Shown here piece after piece: positions 1 to 8,986 of a stretch of 64,000 nucleotides of DNA. The DNA is from Bradyrhizobium betae. GTDB taxonomy: Bacteria > Pseudomonadota > Alphaproteobacteria > Rhizobiales > Xanthobacteraceae. The stretch lies in contig NZ_MZXW01000022.1 in the NCBI RefSeq assembly GCF_004123905.1, positions 62,001 through 126,000 on the forward strand, given 5' to 3'. Position 1 is the first letter of the stretch. Each line of letters opens with the position of its first letter. The position numbers and the translations under genes are program-made. The notes below the pieces were generated by a model, which saw nothing but the letters and a program-made list of their open reading frames with translations, was not told the DNA's origin and ran no database searches.

Positions 1-39
1 GACAATGGCTGCGCGCTGGCGCCGGACGATGTGGTGTGA
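1..39 (+). CDS. possible C-terminal tail of a gene cut by the window edge
   Basis: Frame 1 reads twelve codons (D-N-G-C-A-L-A-P-D-D-V-V) to a TGA at 37-39. The other two forward frames run on into a repeat element, so frame 1 is the most natural end of an upstream gene. Nothing in twelve residues identifies a family. This is inference only. Confidence 0.25.
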   Translation, partial: DNGCALAPDDVV

Positions 40-74
40 AGAAGCTGCGGATGATGCTCGCAAATCTCCTCGCC

Positions 75-200
75 GTCACCCTGAGGTGGCCGCTTCTTCA
101 GCGGCCCTCGAAGGGCGCGGCCCGGCTGCATCCCGGCCGTTCATCCTTCGAGGCTCCCGGCGCGCTGCTACGCACCGCGCCACTCGCGCCTCAGGATGAC
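75..200. repeat. intergenic inverted-repeat element
   Basis: The outer arms at 75-86 and 189-200 are inverted copies (11 of 12 bases match), both built on CCTCAGG(A/G)TGAC. Between them is GC-rich, internally palindromic sequence. This matches the style of the short mosaic palindromes scattered between Bradyrhizobium genes. No ORF here looks real. Confidence 0.5.
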
Positions 201-240
201 GGATCTGATAGAGACGCGAGCCTCGACGATAGCCTGCCGC

Positions 241-1101
241 CTAGGTCGCCTTCGCCGTCACGATCCAGATCGCGCCCTCAAGCGCCACACTCTGTCCCTT
301 CAGCAACGGCGCGAACATCTCGCGGATCGAGGCTTTTGCGGCGGCGTACGTTTCCGGCGGATGGCCCTGCAACGCGCGGCTGGCGGGGCCGATCTGGAGC
401 GAGCCCTCGACGGCGGCATCGAGCCCGCCTCCGATCGCGACGTCCATCGCAAGATTGTGCGGCTCCATCGCCACGTCCGCAAAGCCCGCACCTTTCAGGA
501 TGCGCATCACGCGCTCTTCCGAGGCGAAGGCGAACGGGCCCGGCTCCTCCGGCCCGACCGGCGGCATTTTCGGCACGTGTTTGTAGACCGCCATCAGCGG
601 CGCCATCATCCACGGGTTCTCCTTCGGCTCGCGCCAGCAGGCAAAGGCGAGCCGTCCCGATGGTTTCAGCGCGCGGCGGAGATTGGTGAAGGACGCAATG
701 GGATCGGCGAAGAACATCACGCCGAAGCGCGAGGCGAGCAGATCAAAGCTCGCCGGCTCGAACGGATGCACCGTCGCATCCGCCAGCACGAAATCCAGCG
801 GCAGGCCTTTTGGCGCAAACGCACGCGCCTGCGACAGCATCGGCTCGGAGACGTCGAGCCCGAGCGCAAAGCCATCAGGCGCGACGCCTTGCGCGAACGC
901 AAACGTCGTCGCACCGGAGCCGCAGCCGACATCGAGGACGCGCTCGCCCGGCTTCGGCCTGGCGCGGTCGATCAGCACATCGGCAATGGGGCCGAGCAGG
1001 CTCTCCTGCGCCGCGTGACGATCGGCCCAGCGCTGCCCGCTCGGTCCGTTCCAATAGGCGATCTGGTCGGCGTTCTGCTCGTGTCCGCTGGGCTGGTCCA
1101 T
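241..1101 (-). CDS. class I SAM-dependent methyltransferase
   Basis: This predicted cytosolic protein of 286 residues has a Rossmann methyltransferase fold. SAM-binding motif I reads VLDVGCGSGATTFAFA near residue 55, followed by an acidic strand-2 region and a motif resembling FDLLASRFGVMFFADP. This pattern is typical of the UbiE/COQ5-like Methyltransf_11/25 families. The start is placed at the ATG at 1101 (M-D-Q-P-S-G-H); the 12 codons upstream are poorly conserved in character. The substrate cannot be told from sequence. It stands alone, in the direction opposite to tRNA-Val. Confidence 0.85.
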   Translation of the reverse strand: MDQPSGHEQNADQIAYWNGPSGQRWADRHAAQESLLGPIADVLIDRARPKPGERVLDVGCGSGATTFAFAQGVAPDGFALGLDVSEPMLSQARAFAPKGLPLDFVLADATVHPFEPASFDLLASRFGVMFFADPIASFTNLRRALKPSGRLAFACWREPKENPWMMAPLMAVYKHVPKMPPVGPEEPGPFAFASEERVMRILKGAGFADVAMEPHNLAMDVAIGGGLDAAVEGSLQIGPASRALQGHPPETYAAAKASIREMFAPLLKGQSVALEGAIWIVTAKAT

Positions 1102-1229
1102 TGGTGGTCTCCATCCGTTTGCCGGCGGTGATACCACGATGGAAGCCGATCAAGCGGTCAAATGAGCACGGTTTGGCGTGCGACCGCCCCTTGCTCCGCC
1201 CCCCGCTGGAGGGCTAAAGAGGCGCCGTG

Positions 1230-1306
1230 GGGCGGTTAGCTCAGCTGGTTAGAGCATCTCGTTTACACCGAGAGGGTCCGCGGTTCGAATCCGTGACCGC
1301 CCACCA
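1230..1306 (+). tRNA. tRNA-Val (anticodon TAC)
   Basis: A full cloverleaf can be drawn: acceptor GGGCGGT pairs with ACCGCCC, the anticodon stem TCTCG/CGAGA encloses loop TTTACAC with anticodon TAC, and the T-loop is TTCGAAT. The discriminator base is A at 1303 and CCA (1304-1306) is encoded. The gene is 77 nt including CCA. Confidence 0.97.
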
Positions 1307-1348
1307 GCCTTCGCCCGCTTCGCGGGCGACGGCTTGGCAGGCCCGCCC

Positions 1349-1753
1349 TCAATCCCCCGGCCTGCCCGGCAGCAGCGGCACCGCGTCGATCCACACCGCG
1401 GCCGACTGGCACCAGATCTGCCGCACGGGCCGCAATTTGTCGCGCTGGCGGATCGAGCCCCAGCGGATGCCCCAATCGGCGGCCTGGTCGCCCTCGCCGC
1501 TGGTGAACAGCGGGGAACCGCAATTGGCGCAGAAATGCTGGAAGCGCATCCGGCCGTTGTCGCCGCGCTTGCCGTAGACCTTTGGGGTACCGGCGGTCAG
1601 CCTGACGTCGGCAGCGGTGCAGATCGCGGTGACCCGGAACGGCGATCCGGTCAGTGCCTGGCAATCGGTGCAGTGACACACCGAAACGCCCTCCGGATCG
1701 ATCTCGGCCTCGAAGGTGATCCGCCCGCAATGGCATTGACCGTCGACCTGCAT
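1349..1753 (-). CDS. GFA-family zinc protein (CENP-V/GFA domain)
   Basis: The 134-residue protein shows the GFA/CENP-V zinc-binding pattern: CHCGRI near residue 8, CHCTDCQALTGSPF near residue 27, and FCANCGSPLF near residue 73. These cysteine clusters bind two zinc ions in the family, whose best-known member was named glutathione-dependent formaldehyde-activating enzyme. The actual substrate of most members, including this one, is unknown. It lies downstream of lon but beyond lon's terminator, so it is probably transcribed separately. The start is the ATG at 1753. Confidence 0.85.
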   Translation of the reverse strand: MQVDGQCHCGRITFEAEIDPEGVSVCHCTDCQALTGSPFRVTAICTAADVRLTAGTPKVYGKRGDNGRMRFQHFCANCGSPLFTSGEGDQAADWGIRWGSIRQRDKLRPVRQIWCQSAAVWIDAVPLLPGRPGD

Positions 1754-1774
1754 CGCATCCCCTTTCTCAAAACA

Positions 1775-1800
1775 AAAACGGCGCCCGAAGGCGCCGTTTT
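1775..1800 (-). terminator. rho-independent terminator of lon
   Basis: A perfect 11-bp stem (AAAACGGCGCC / GGCGCCGTTTT) closes a four-base loop, with a T-rich tract on the minus-strand side. It lies 18 bases after the lon stop codon and before the GFA gene. Confidence 0.85.
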
Positions 1801-1818
1801 ATCATCATTCGCTGAAAC

Positions 1819-4242
1819 CTAGTGAGCGGTCAGGCCGCCGGCGGCTTCGTCGCCGTCGGGCTTCACCGTCACCTTGGTGTCCTCTTCCCAGACGATCGGC
1901 ACCGGCTTCTTCACCAGCGCCTTGGCGACGACGTCGTCGAGGCGCGAGACCGGGATGATCTCCATGCCGCCCTTGATCGCATCGGAAATCTCCGTGAGAT
2001 CCTTGGCGTTGTCCTCGGGGATCAGCACCGTCTTGATGCCGCCGCGGGCCGCAGCCAGCAGCTTCTCCTTGAGGCCGCCGATCGGCAGCACGCGACCGCG
2101 CAGCGTGATCTCGCCGGTCATCGCGACATCGTGGCGAACCGGAATGCCGGTCATGACCGAGATGATCGCGGTGGCCATCGCCACGCCGGCCGACGGACCG
2201 TCCTTCGGCGTCGCGCCTTCCGGCACGTGCACGTGGATGTCGCGGCGGTCGAACAGCGGCGGCTCGATGCCGTAGACGATCGCGCGCGAGCGGACGTAGG
2301 ACGCCGCCGCCGAAATCGACTCCTTCATGACGTCGCGCAAGTTTCCGGTGACCGTCATCTTGCCCTTGCCGGGCATCATGACGCCTTCGATGGTCAGGAG
2401 TTCGCCGCCGACATCGGTCCAGGCAAGTCCGGTGACGATGCCAACCTGCGGCTCGCTCTCGATCTCGCCGTAGCGGTACTTCGGCACGCCGAGCAGCTCT
2501 TCCAGAGTCTTCTCGGTGACCTTGACCGACTTCTTCTTGGAGATCATCAGCTCCTTCACCGCCTTGCGGGCCAGTGTGGAGAGCTCACGCTCCAGGTTAC
2601 GCACGCCCGCTTCGCGGGTGTAGCGGCGGATCAACAGCAGAAGCGCGTCGTCGTCGATCGAGAACTCCTTGGAGTCCAGGCCGTGCTTGGAGACTGCGGT
2701 CGGGATCAGATGCTTGCGCGCGATCTCGACCTTCTCGTTCTCGGTATAGCCCGCGATCCGGATGATCTCCATGCGGTCCATCAGCGGGCCCGGAATATTG
2801 AGCGTATTCGCGGTCGTGATGAACATCACGTTGGACAGATCGTAGTCGACCTCGAGATAGTGGTCGTTGAACGTCCCGTTCTGCTCGGGGTCCAGGACCT
2901 CGAGCAAGGCCGACGACGGATCGCCGCGGAAATCGGCGCCCATCTTGTCGATCTCGTCCAGCAGGAACAGCGGATTGGACGACTTCGCCTTCCGCATCGA
3001 CTGGATGATCTTGCCGGGCATCGAACCGATATAGGTGCGGCGGTGACCGCGGATCTCGGCCTCGTCGCGCACGCCACCGAGCGAGACGCGCACGAATTCG
3101 CGCCCCGTCGCCTTCGCAATCGACTTGCCGAGCGAGGTCTTGCCGACGCCGGGAGGCCCGACGAGGCACAGGATCGGTCCGGTCAGCTTGTTGGCGCGCG
3201 ACTGCACCGCGAGATACTCGACGATGCGTTCCTTGACCTTCTCGAGCCCGTAGTGATCGGAGTCGAGGGTCGCCTGCGCCGATTCCAGGTCCTTCTTGAC
3301 CTTGGACTTCTTGTTCCATGGGATCGACAGCAGCCAGTCCAGATAGTTGCGCACGACGGTCGCTTCCGCGGACATCGGCGACATCTGGCGCAGCTTCTTC
3401 AGCTCGTGCTGCGCTTTTTCGCGAGCCTCCTTGGAGAGCTTGGTCTTCGAAATCTTCTCTTCGAGATCGGCGAGCTCGTCGCGACCTTCGTCGTCGCCGA
3501 GTTCCTTCTGGATCGCCTTCATCTGCTCGTTGAGATAATACTCGCGCTGGGTCTTCTCCATTTGTCGTTTGACACGAGAACGAATCCGCTTCTCGACCTG
3601 CAGCACCGAGATCTCGCTCTCCATCAGGCCCAGCACCTTCTCCAGGCGCGTGGTGACGGACAGCGTTTCCAGGATCTGCTGGCGATCCGCGATCTTGACC
3701 GCGAGATGCGAGGCGACGGTGTCGGCGAGCTTGGCGAAATCGGTGATCGCCTGCACGACGCCGACGACCTCGGCCGAGATCTTCTTGTTGAGCTTCACGT
3801 AGCTCTCGAAGTCGGACACGACCGAACGCGACAGCGCTTCCGCCTCGACCGACTTTGAATCGGTGTCGGCGAGCGCAACAGCGGTCGCTTCGTAATACTC
3901 GCTGCGATCCGTGTACTTCTGCACGCGCGCACGCTCGAGCCCTTCGACCAGCACCTTCACGGTGCCGTCGGGAAGCTTCAAGAGCTGGAGCACGCTGGCG
4001 AGCGTACCGGTCTCGTAAATGGCATCGGGCGCCGGATCATCGTCGGACGCGTTCTTCTGCGTCGCAAGCATGATCAGCGCGTCGTTCTTCATCACCTCTT
4101 CGAGCGCGCGGATCGACTTCTCGCGACCGACGAAGAGCGGAACGATCATGTGCGGGAAGACGACGATGTCGCGCAGGGGCAGCACGGGATAAGCGTGCGT
4201 TTCGCCATGAACGATGGTCGGCCGGGGTTTTGGATTGGTCAT
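1819..4242 (-). CDS. lon: ATP-dependent endopeptidase Lon
   Basis: This is a full-length (807-residue) Lon protease, a cytosolic hexameric AAA+ enzyme that degrades misfolded and selected regulatory proteins. In order it carries the N-terminal substrate-binding LON domain (from about residue 15: YPVLPLRDIVVFPHM), a coiled linker, the AAA+ module with Walker A GPPGVGKTSLGKS and a DEIDKMG Walker B/sensor region, and the C-terminal protease domain. The catalytic dyad is Ser684 (in KDGPSAG) and Lys727 (in GLKEKLL). The start ATG is preceded by AAGGAAAAGG. It is the last gene of the tig-clpP-clpX-lon block. Confidence 0.98.
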   Translation of the reverse strand: MTNPKPRPTIVHGETHAYPVLPLRDIVVFPHMIVPLFVGREKSIRALEEVMKNDALIMLATQKNASDDDPAPDAIYETGTLASVLQLLKLPDGTVKVLVEGLERARVQKYTDRSEYYEATAVALADTDSKSVEAEALSRSVVSDFESYVKLNKKISAEVVGVVQAITDFAKLADTVASHLAVKIADRQQILETLSVTTRLEKVLGLMESEISVLQVEKRIRSRVKRQMEKTQREYYLNEQMKAIQKELGDDEGRDELADLEEKISKTKLSKEAREKAQHELKKLRQMSPMSAEATVVRNYLDWLLSIPWNKKSKVKKDLESAQATLDSDHYGLEKVKERIVEYLAVQSRANKLTGPILCLVGPPGVGKTSLGKSIAKATGREFVRVSLGGVRDEAEIRGHRRTYIGSMPGKIIQSMRKAKSSNPLFLLDEIDKMGADFRGDPSSALLEVLDPEQNGTFNDHYLEVDYDLSNVMFITTANTLNIPGPLMDRMEIIRIAGYTENEKVEIARKHLIPTAVSKHGLDSKEFSIDDDALLLLIRRYTREAGVRNLERELSTLARKAVKELMISKKKSVKVTEKTLEELLGVPKYRYGEIESEPQVGIVTGLAWTDVGGELLTIEGVMMPGKGKMTVTGNLRDVMKESISAAASYVRSRAIVYGIEPPLFDRRDIHVHVPEGATPKDGPSAGVAMATAIISVMTGIPVRHDVAMTGEITLRGRVLPIGGLKEKLLAAARGGIKTVLIPEDNAKDLTEISDAIKGGMEIIPVSRLDDVVAKALVKKPVPIVWEEDTKVTVKPDGDEAAGGLTAH

Positions 4243-4568
4243 GGCCTTTTCCTTTTGCTTTGCCCCCTTGCACGCAGCCCGCCATGTTCATGCGCAACCG
4301 CCACAAGGTGCCGAGGTGATCTAAAAAACCGGTCTACCATTCGCAGGTTGGACCAAGCTTGCCAGATCGGAACTGAGGCGAATCTTGAACAGAATTCTCG
4401 CTCGCCGCCGACATTAGGTGGCTATCGACCGGGGGGGTGTCAAGTCATTGAAAGACGCGCGCCATCAGGCGCTTACGCACGCGAACAAGCGACGCAACAC
4501 CGGCTGCGGAGAACTGTTCCGCAGCCGCTACTATCAAAGACAACAGGAAGCGTTCCAGCGCCGGGAAA
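4243..4568. other. clpX-lon intergenic region
   Basis: No gene is visible in these 326 bases. The part nearest lon should hold its promoter and carries a good ribosome site (AAGGAAAAGG) just before the ATG. I could not pick out a convincing heat-shock (sigma-32) promoter by eye. The clpX end carries the hairpin listed separately. Confidence 0.6.
4501..4527 (-). terminator. hairpin after clpX, possible terminator
   Basis: A perfect 10-bp stem (CGGCTGCGGA / TCCGCAGCCG) with a short loop lies about 40 bases past the clpX stop. The sequence following it on the minus strand (GTGTTGCG) is only weakly T-rich, so termination may be partial or the hairpin may protect the 3' end. Confidence 0.5.
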
Positions 4569-5840
4569 TCAGGCGCTGGCGTTCTCGACCGCGCGATCGG
4601 ACCGATCGGCGTAGATGTAGAGCGGACGCGCCGTTCCTTCCACGACTTCGCGGGAAATCACGACTTCTTCCACACCTTCCAGACCCGGCAGGTCGAACAT
4701 GGTCTCGAGCAGGATCGCCTCGAGGATCGAACGCAGACCACGCGCGCCGGTCTTGCGCTCGATCGCCTTGCGGGCGACCGCGCCAAGCGCCTCGTCGGCG
4801 AAGGTCAGCTCGATGTTCTCCATCTCGAACAGCCGTTGGTACTGCTTCACCAGCGCGTTCTTCGGCTCGGTCAGGATCTTCTTCAGCGAGGTCTCGTCCA
4901 GATCCTCCAGCGTCGCCACGACGGGCAGACGGCCGACGAATTCTGGGATGAGGCCGTACTTCAGGAGATCCTCAGGCTCGACATGACGGAAGATCTCGCC
5001 GGTCCGGCGGTCTTCCGGCGCCATCACCTGGGCAGCGAAGCCGATCGAGGTCGACCGTCCACGCGCCGAGATGATCTTCTCGAGGCCGGCGAACGCACCG
5101 CCGCAGATGAACAGGATGTTGGTGGTGTCCACCTGCAGGAACTCCTGCTGGGGATGCTTGCGGCCGCCCTGCGGCGGGACCGAAGCCACCGTGCCTTCCA
5201 TGATCTTCAGCAGCGCCTGCTGCACGCCCTCACCCGACACGTCGCGCGTGATCGAGGGATTGTCGGACTTGCGGCTGATCTTGTCGATTTCGTCGATATA
5301 GACGATGCCGCGCTGGGCACGCTCGACATTGTAGTCGGCGGCCTGGAGCAGCTTCAGGATGATGTTCTCGACGTCCTCACCGACATAGCCGGCTTCGGTC
5401 AGCGTGGTCGCATCCGCCATCGTGAACGGCACGTCCAGGATACGGGCGAGCGTCTGCGCGAGCAGCGTCTTGCCCGAACCGGTCGGACCGATCAGCAGGA
5501 TGTTCGACTTCGCTAGCTCGACGTCGTTGTGCTTGGTCTGGTGGTTGAGGCGCTTGTAGTGGTTGTGCACCGCGACCGACAGGACCTTCTTCGCATGGCT
5601 CTGTCCGATCACGTAATCGTCCAGCACCTTGCAGATTTCCTTCGGCGTCGGAATGCCGTCGCGCGACTTCACCAGCGAGGATTTGTTCTCCTCACGGATG
5701 ATGTCCATGCAGAGCTCAACGCACTCGTCGCAAATGAAGACCGTGGGACCCGCGATCAGTTTGCGGACTTCGTGCTGGCTCTTGCCGCAGAACGAGCAAT
5801 ATAGCGTGTTCTTGGAGTCGCTCGTGCCGACCTTACTCAT
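4569..5840 (-). CDS. clpX: ATP-dependent Clp protease ATP-binding subunit ClpX
   Basis: ClpX is the AAA+ unfoldase that feeds tagged substrates to ClpP. The 423-residue protein opens with a four-cysteine zinc-binding domain (Cys15, Cys18, Cys37, Cys40) used for dimerisation and adaptor binding. The AAA+ core has Walker A GPTGSGKTLLAQTLA, Walker B YIDEIDKI and the RLPV region typical of ClpX. The length is normal for the family. It is co-oriented with clpP but separated by 447 bases, so it can have its own promoter as well as read-through. Confidence 0.98.
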   Translation of the reverse strand: MSKVGTSDSKNTLYCSFCGKSQHEVRKLIAGPTVFICDECVELCMDIIREENKSSLVKSRDGIPTPKEICKVLDDYVIGQSHAKKVLSVAVHNHYKRLNHQTKHNDVELAKSNILLIGPTGSGKTLLAQTLARILDVPFTMADATTLTEAGYVGEDVENIILKLLQAADYNVERAQRGIVYIDEIDKISRKSDNPSITRDVSGEGVQQALLKIMEGTVASVPPQGGRKHPQQEFLQVDTTNILFICGGAFAGLEKIISARGRSTSIGFAAQVMAPEDRRTGEIFRHVEPEDLLKYGLIPEFVGRLPVVATLEDLDETSLKKILTEPKNALVKQYQRLFEMENIELTFADEALGAVARKAIERKTGARGLRSILEAILLETMFDLPGLEGVEEVVISREVVEGTARPLYIYADRSDRAVENASA

Positions 5841-6287
5841 TCATGTCTCCGTCCGCGGTTCGATCCCGTTCCGCTCGATCGCCCCATCCCGACACATCGA
5901 TCGGTATGAAGCTCAAATAGAGCAAATTCCGTACCAAAAAAGACCCTACGCGTTACACCCCGTGCGAATCACGGTCACTCGATTTCCCGCGATCATAGCC
6001 GATCATTCGTAGCCAACCATGCTGTCACCCGACTATCAAGAATTCGCTAATCGGGGGTCGTCGGCTACCCGTGACAATACCGTGATTTCCGGTCTTGGCA
6101 CGGGCGAAGTGATCGAAATCACCCCGACGTTGCTGGATTGCCACGAAAAACAAGCACGAAAGCGGAACTTTCTGCCTGTCGCAGGGCGCAAAATACCGTT
6201 CCACGATGCGCGCACGCGCACTTAACGTGAACGCGCCCCTGACGGTCACAGGCGATCCCAGGGGATCGCCGTTACGATCCAGTAGTG
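5841..6287. other. clpP-clpX intergenic region
   Basis: This 447-base gap contains no convincing gene: the plus-strand ORF at 6019-6225 has no ribosome site and no recognisable protein. The 100 bases upstream of clpX are more AT-rich than the surroundings, as expected for a promoter. A perfect stem-loop sits just after clpP. Confidence 0.55.
6251..6270 (-). terminator. stem-loop immediately after clpP
   Basis: GGCGATCCC and GGGATCGCC form a perfect 9-bp stem around two bases, 17 bases past the clpP stop. No T-tract follows on the minus strand, so it may be a 3'-end stabiliser or weak terminator. Confidence 0.45.
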
Positions 6288-6920
6288 CTACGGGGCCTTC
6301 GCCGCCGGCTCTTCGATGCGCTTGTCGATGACCTTGTCGACCAAGCCGAACTCCTTGGCGTCGTTCGCGGTCAGGAACTTGTCGCGCTCCAGCGCGTCCT
6401 CGATCGACTTGTAGGTCTGGCCGGTGTGCTTCACGTAGATTTCGTTGAGCCGCTTCTTCAGGTTCAGGATTTCCTGGGCGTGCAGCATGATGTCGGTGGC
6501 CTGGCCCTGGAAGCCGCCGGAAGGCTGATGCACCATGATACGCGCGTTCGGCAGCGAGAAGCGCATGTCCTTCTCGCCGGCGGCCAGCAGCAACGAGCCC
6601 ATCGAGGCCGCCTGCCCCGTGCACAGCGTCGACACCGGCGGGCGGATGAACTGCATGGTGTCGTAGATCGCAAGGCCCGACGTCACCACGCCACCCGGCG
6701 AGTTGATGTACATCGAGATTTCCTTCTTCGGATTTTCCGCCTCGAGGAACAACAGCTGCGCGACGACCAGCGTCGACATACCATCCTCGACCGGCCCGGT
6801 CAGGAAGATGATGCGCTCCTTCAGCAGGCGCGAGAAAATGTCGTAGGCGCGCTCGCCACGGTTGGTCTGCTCGACCACCATGGGCACGAGGTTCATGTAG
6901 GTTTCAACCGGATCGCGCAT
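6288..6920 (-). CDS. clpP: ATP-dependent Clp protease proteolytic subunit ClpP
   Basis: ClpP is the tetradecameric serine peptidase that partners ClpX and ClpA. The 210-residue protein has the complete triad: Ser106 in GQAASMGS, His131 in MVHQPSGG, and Asp180 in ERDKFL. The N-terminal loop and the handle region are of normal length. It lies between tig and clpX, the common order in Proteobacteria, and is separated from tig by a strong terminator, so it likely has its own promoter in 6921-7130. Confidence 0.98.
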   Translation of the reverse strand: MRDPVETYMNLVPMVVEQTNRGERAYDIFSRLLKERIIFLTGPVEDGMSTLVVAQLLFLEAENPKKEISMYINSPGGVVTSGLAIYDTMQFIRPPVSTLCTGQAASMGSLLLAAGEKDMRFSLPNARIMVHQPSGGFQGQATDIMLHAQEILNLKKRLNEIYVKHTGQTYKSIEDALERDKFLTANDAKEFGLVDKVIDKRIEEPAAKAP

Positions 6921-7133
6921 GAGTCACCTAGGGTTTTCGGACGCGGATACCGCCTGTGTTGGCTGCCAGTTTGGCTGGATTGCCGGAAGGCGATGGACGT
7001 CCCGTGATGCAGAACTTGTTGATAGAGAAACTCGGGTACAGGGCGTACCGACAGATATAGCCCAATTCGCGCCAGACAAGTGCGGAGCAAATTAAGGCTT
7101 AATCCACCCGGCACTTGAAGCTGATTCTCGCGA

Positions 7134-7169
7134 AAAGGCCCAGCCAGCCACATGGCTAGCCGGGCCCTT
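7134..7169 (-). terminator. terminator of tig
   Basis: A long GC-rich hairpin of about 16 bp with a few G-U pairs (arms around GGCCC-AGCCAGCC and GGCTAGCC-GGGCCC) is followed on the minus strand by TTTTCG. It lies about 38 bases past the tig stop. Confidence 0.7.
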
Positions 7170-7207
7170 CCGCTGATCATCCTTAATAGAAGGATTGCTC
7201 AAAGCCT

Positions 7208-8569
7208 TCAGGCCGCGGTCTTTTCCGCCTCGTCGTCCTTGTAGAGATCCTCGCGCGAAACCTTCTTCTCGGTCACGTTGGCGAGCTCGAGGATGAAGTC
7301 GACGACCTTGTCCTCGTAGATCGGTGCACGAAGCTGGGCCAGCGCCTGGGCGTTGTTGCGATAGAAGTCCCAGACTTCCTTCTCGCGGCCCGGCATCGAG
7401 CGCGCGCGCTCGATCACGGCGCGGCCGACCTCGTCGTCGGTCACGGTGATCTTGTTCTTCTCGCCGATCTCGGAGAGCACGAGGCCGAGCCGCACGCGGC
7501 GGTCGGCGATCTTGCGGTACTCTTCCTTGGCCTTTTCCTCGGTGGTGTCCTCGTCGGCAAAGGTCTTGCCGGCCGAGTCCATCTCGGCCTTGACCGAGTT
7601 CCACATCAGATTGAACTCCTCGTCGACGAGCGACGGCGGCGCCTCGAAGCGATGGGCCTCGTCGAGCTGGTCGAGCAGCGCGCGCTTGACGCGCTGGCGC
7701 GTCGCACCCGCGAACTCGGCGGAGAGACGCTCGCGTGCGGCCTCCTTCAGCTTGTCCAGCGATTCGAGGCCGAGCGTCTTGGCGAACTCGTCGTCGATCA
7801 CGACGTCCTGCGGCGACTCGATCAGGGTCGCGGTGGTCTCGAACTCGGCCGGCTGGCCGGCGAGCTTCTCGTTCATGTAGTTCTTGGGGAACGACACTTT
7901 CAGCGTACGGGTCTCGTTGGCGCCGATGCCGACGAGCTGCTCCTCGAAGCCCGGAATGAAGGTGTTGGATCCGATCGCAACCTGGATGCCTTCGCCGGTG
8001 CCGCCCTCGAAGAGTTCGCCGTTGATGCTGCCCTTGAAGTTGATGGTGACGCGGTCGCCCGATTCGGCCTTGGCGCCGCCGGCCTTCGCGGCGTAGCCGC
8101 GGTTGGTGTCGGCGATGCGCTTGATCGCCTCGTCGACGTCGGTGTCGGAGACGTCAGCGACGGGCTTCTCGACCTGGAAGGCCTTGAAGTCGGCGAGCGC
8201 GATCGCGGGCACCACCTCGATCGCGACCGTGTAGGTCAGATCGGTTTTGCCGTTGAGCAGCTCCTCGACCTCGGCCTGCTCGCTCGGCATGGTGATCTTC
8301 GGCTCGGTCGCGAGCTTGAAGCCGCGCTCGGAGAACAGCTGCGTGTTGGTGTCGCGAATGGTCTGGTCGATGGTCTCGGCCATCACCGAGCGGCCATAGA
8401 CCTTCTTGAGATGCGCGACCGGTACCTTGCCGGGACGGAAGCCGTTGATTTTGACCTTGTCCTTGAGGTCGACGAGCTTGGCGCCGGCCTTGGCGTCGAG
8501 ATCAGACGCGGAAACGCTGATCTTGAACTCGTGCTTCAAACCTTCCGAGAGGGTTTCTGTGACCTGCAT
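7208..8569 (-). CDS. tig: trigger factor (ribosome-associated chaperone)
   Basis: Trigger factor binds at the ribosome exit tunnel and shields nascent chains. The 453-residue protein has the N-terminal ribosome-binding domain with its signature loop (GFRPGKVP near residue 45), a central FKBP-type peptidyl-prolyl isomerase domain (around residues 165-250, GDRVTINFKGS), and the helical C-terminal chaperone domain. The start is the ATG at 8569, giving M-Q-V-T-E-T and preceded by AGAAGAAG; a TTG three codons upstream is less likely. It heads the tig-clpP-clpX-lon block. Confidence 0.97.
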   Translation of the reverse strand: MQVTETLSEGLKHEFKISVSASDLDAKAGAKLVDLKDKVKINGFRPGKVPVAHLKKVYGRSVMAETIDQTIRDTNTQLFSERGFKLATEPKITMPSEQAEVEELLNGKTDLTYTVAIEVVPAIALADFKAFQVEKPVADVSDTDVDEAIKRIADTNRGYAAKAGGAKAESGDRVTINFKGSINGELFEGGTGEGIQVAIGSNTFIPGFEEQLVGIGANETRTLKVSFPKNYMNEKLAGQPAEFETTATLIESPQDVVIDDEFAKTLGLESLDKLKEAARERLSAEFAGATRQRVKRALLDQLDEAHRFEAPPSLVDEEFNLMWNSVKAEMDSAGKTFADEDTTEEKAKEEYRKIADRRVRLGLVLSEIGEKNKITVTDDEVGRAVIERARSMPGREKEVWDFYRNNAQALAQLRAPIYEDKVVDFILELANVTEKKVSREDLYKDDEAEKTAA

Positions 8570-8748
8570 GGCGTCCAATCTTCTTCTCGTTCGGTCCCGG
8601 CACGCTATCGCGTCGGGACGCTGTCATTAATCGATCCGGCGCGAAGCAGACGCCTCAACGACGGTGGCTCATCGAACCCGGCCCCAGGCGGACAAACATC
8701 CGCGCGGAGCGAGGCCCCTCAGTAATCCGTGCAAACGCTGAAAGCGCT

Positions 8749-8833
8749 TGGTGCGGGCGGAGGGACTCGAACCCCCACAACTTTCGTCACTGGAACCTAA
8801 ATCCAGCGCGTCTACCAGTTCCGCCACGCCCGC
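8749..8833 (-). tRNA. tRNA-Leu (anticodon TAG)
   Basis: This is an 85-nt class II tRNA on the minus strand. Acceptor GCGGGCG pairs with CGCCCGC, the anticodon stem CTGGA/TCCAG encloses TTTAGGT with anticodon TAG, and a long variable arm, T-loop TTCGAGT and encoded CCA (8749-8751) are present. It lies about 180 bases upstream of tig. Confidence 0.97.
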
Positions 8834-8986
8834 GTAAATTTGCATCAAGACCGGCCGCGATGCCGCGGGCGGCGGGCTTATAGCATGTGCCCGCCTGTTC
8901 GCAGCAAAAAAATGGCCGTGTGGACGCCTGCTTGAGGTAAGCATCGCGGCTGGACTTATCCAGCGCCACATGGTCCGCATTGCCGC

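Noticed and set aside
1822..3858. 678-codon plus-strand ORF opposite lon
   Set aside because: It is the antisense frame of lon with no family resemblance; long shadows are normal at this GC content.
6019..6225. 68-codon plus-strand ORF between clpP and clpX
   Set aside because: It has no ribosome site, no family resemblance and odd amino-acid composition; the region reads as a promoter gap.
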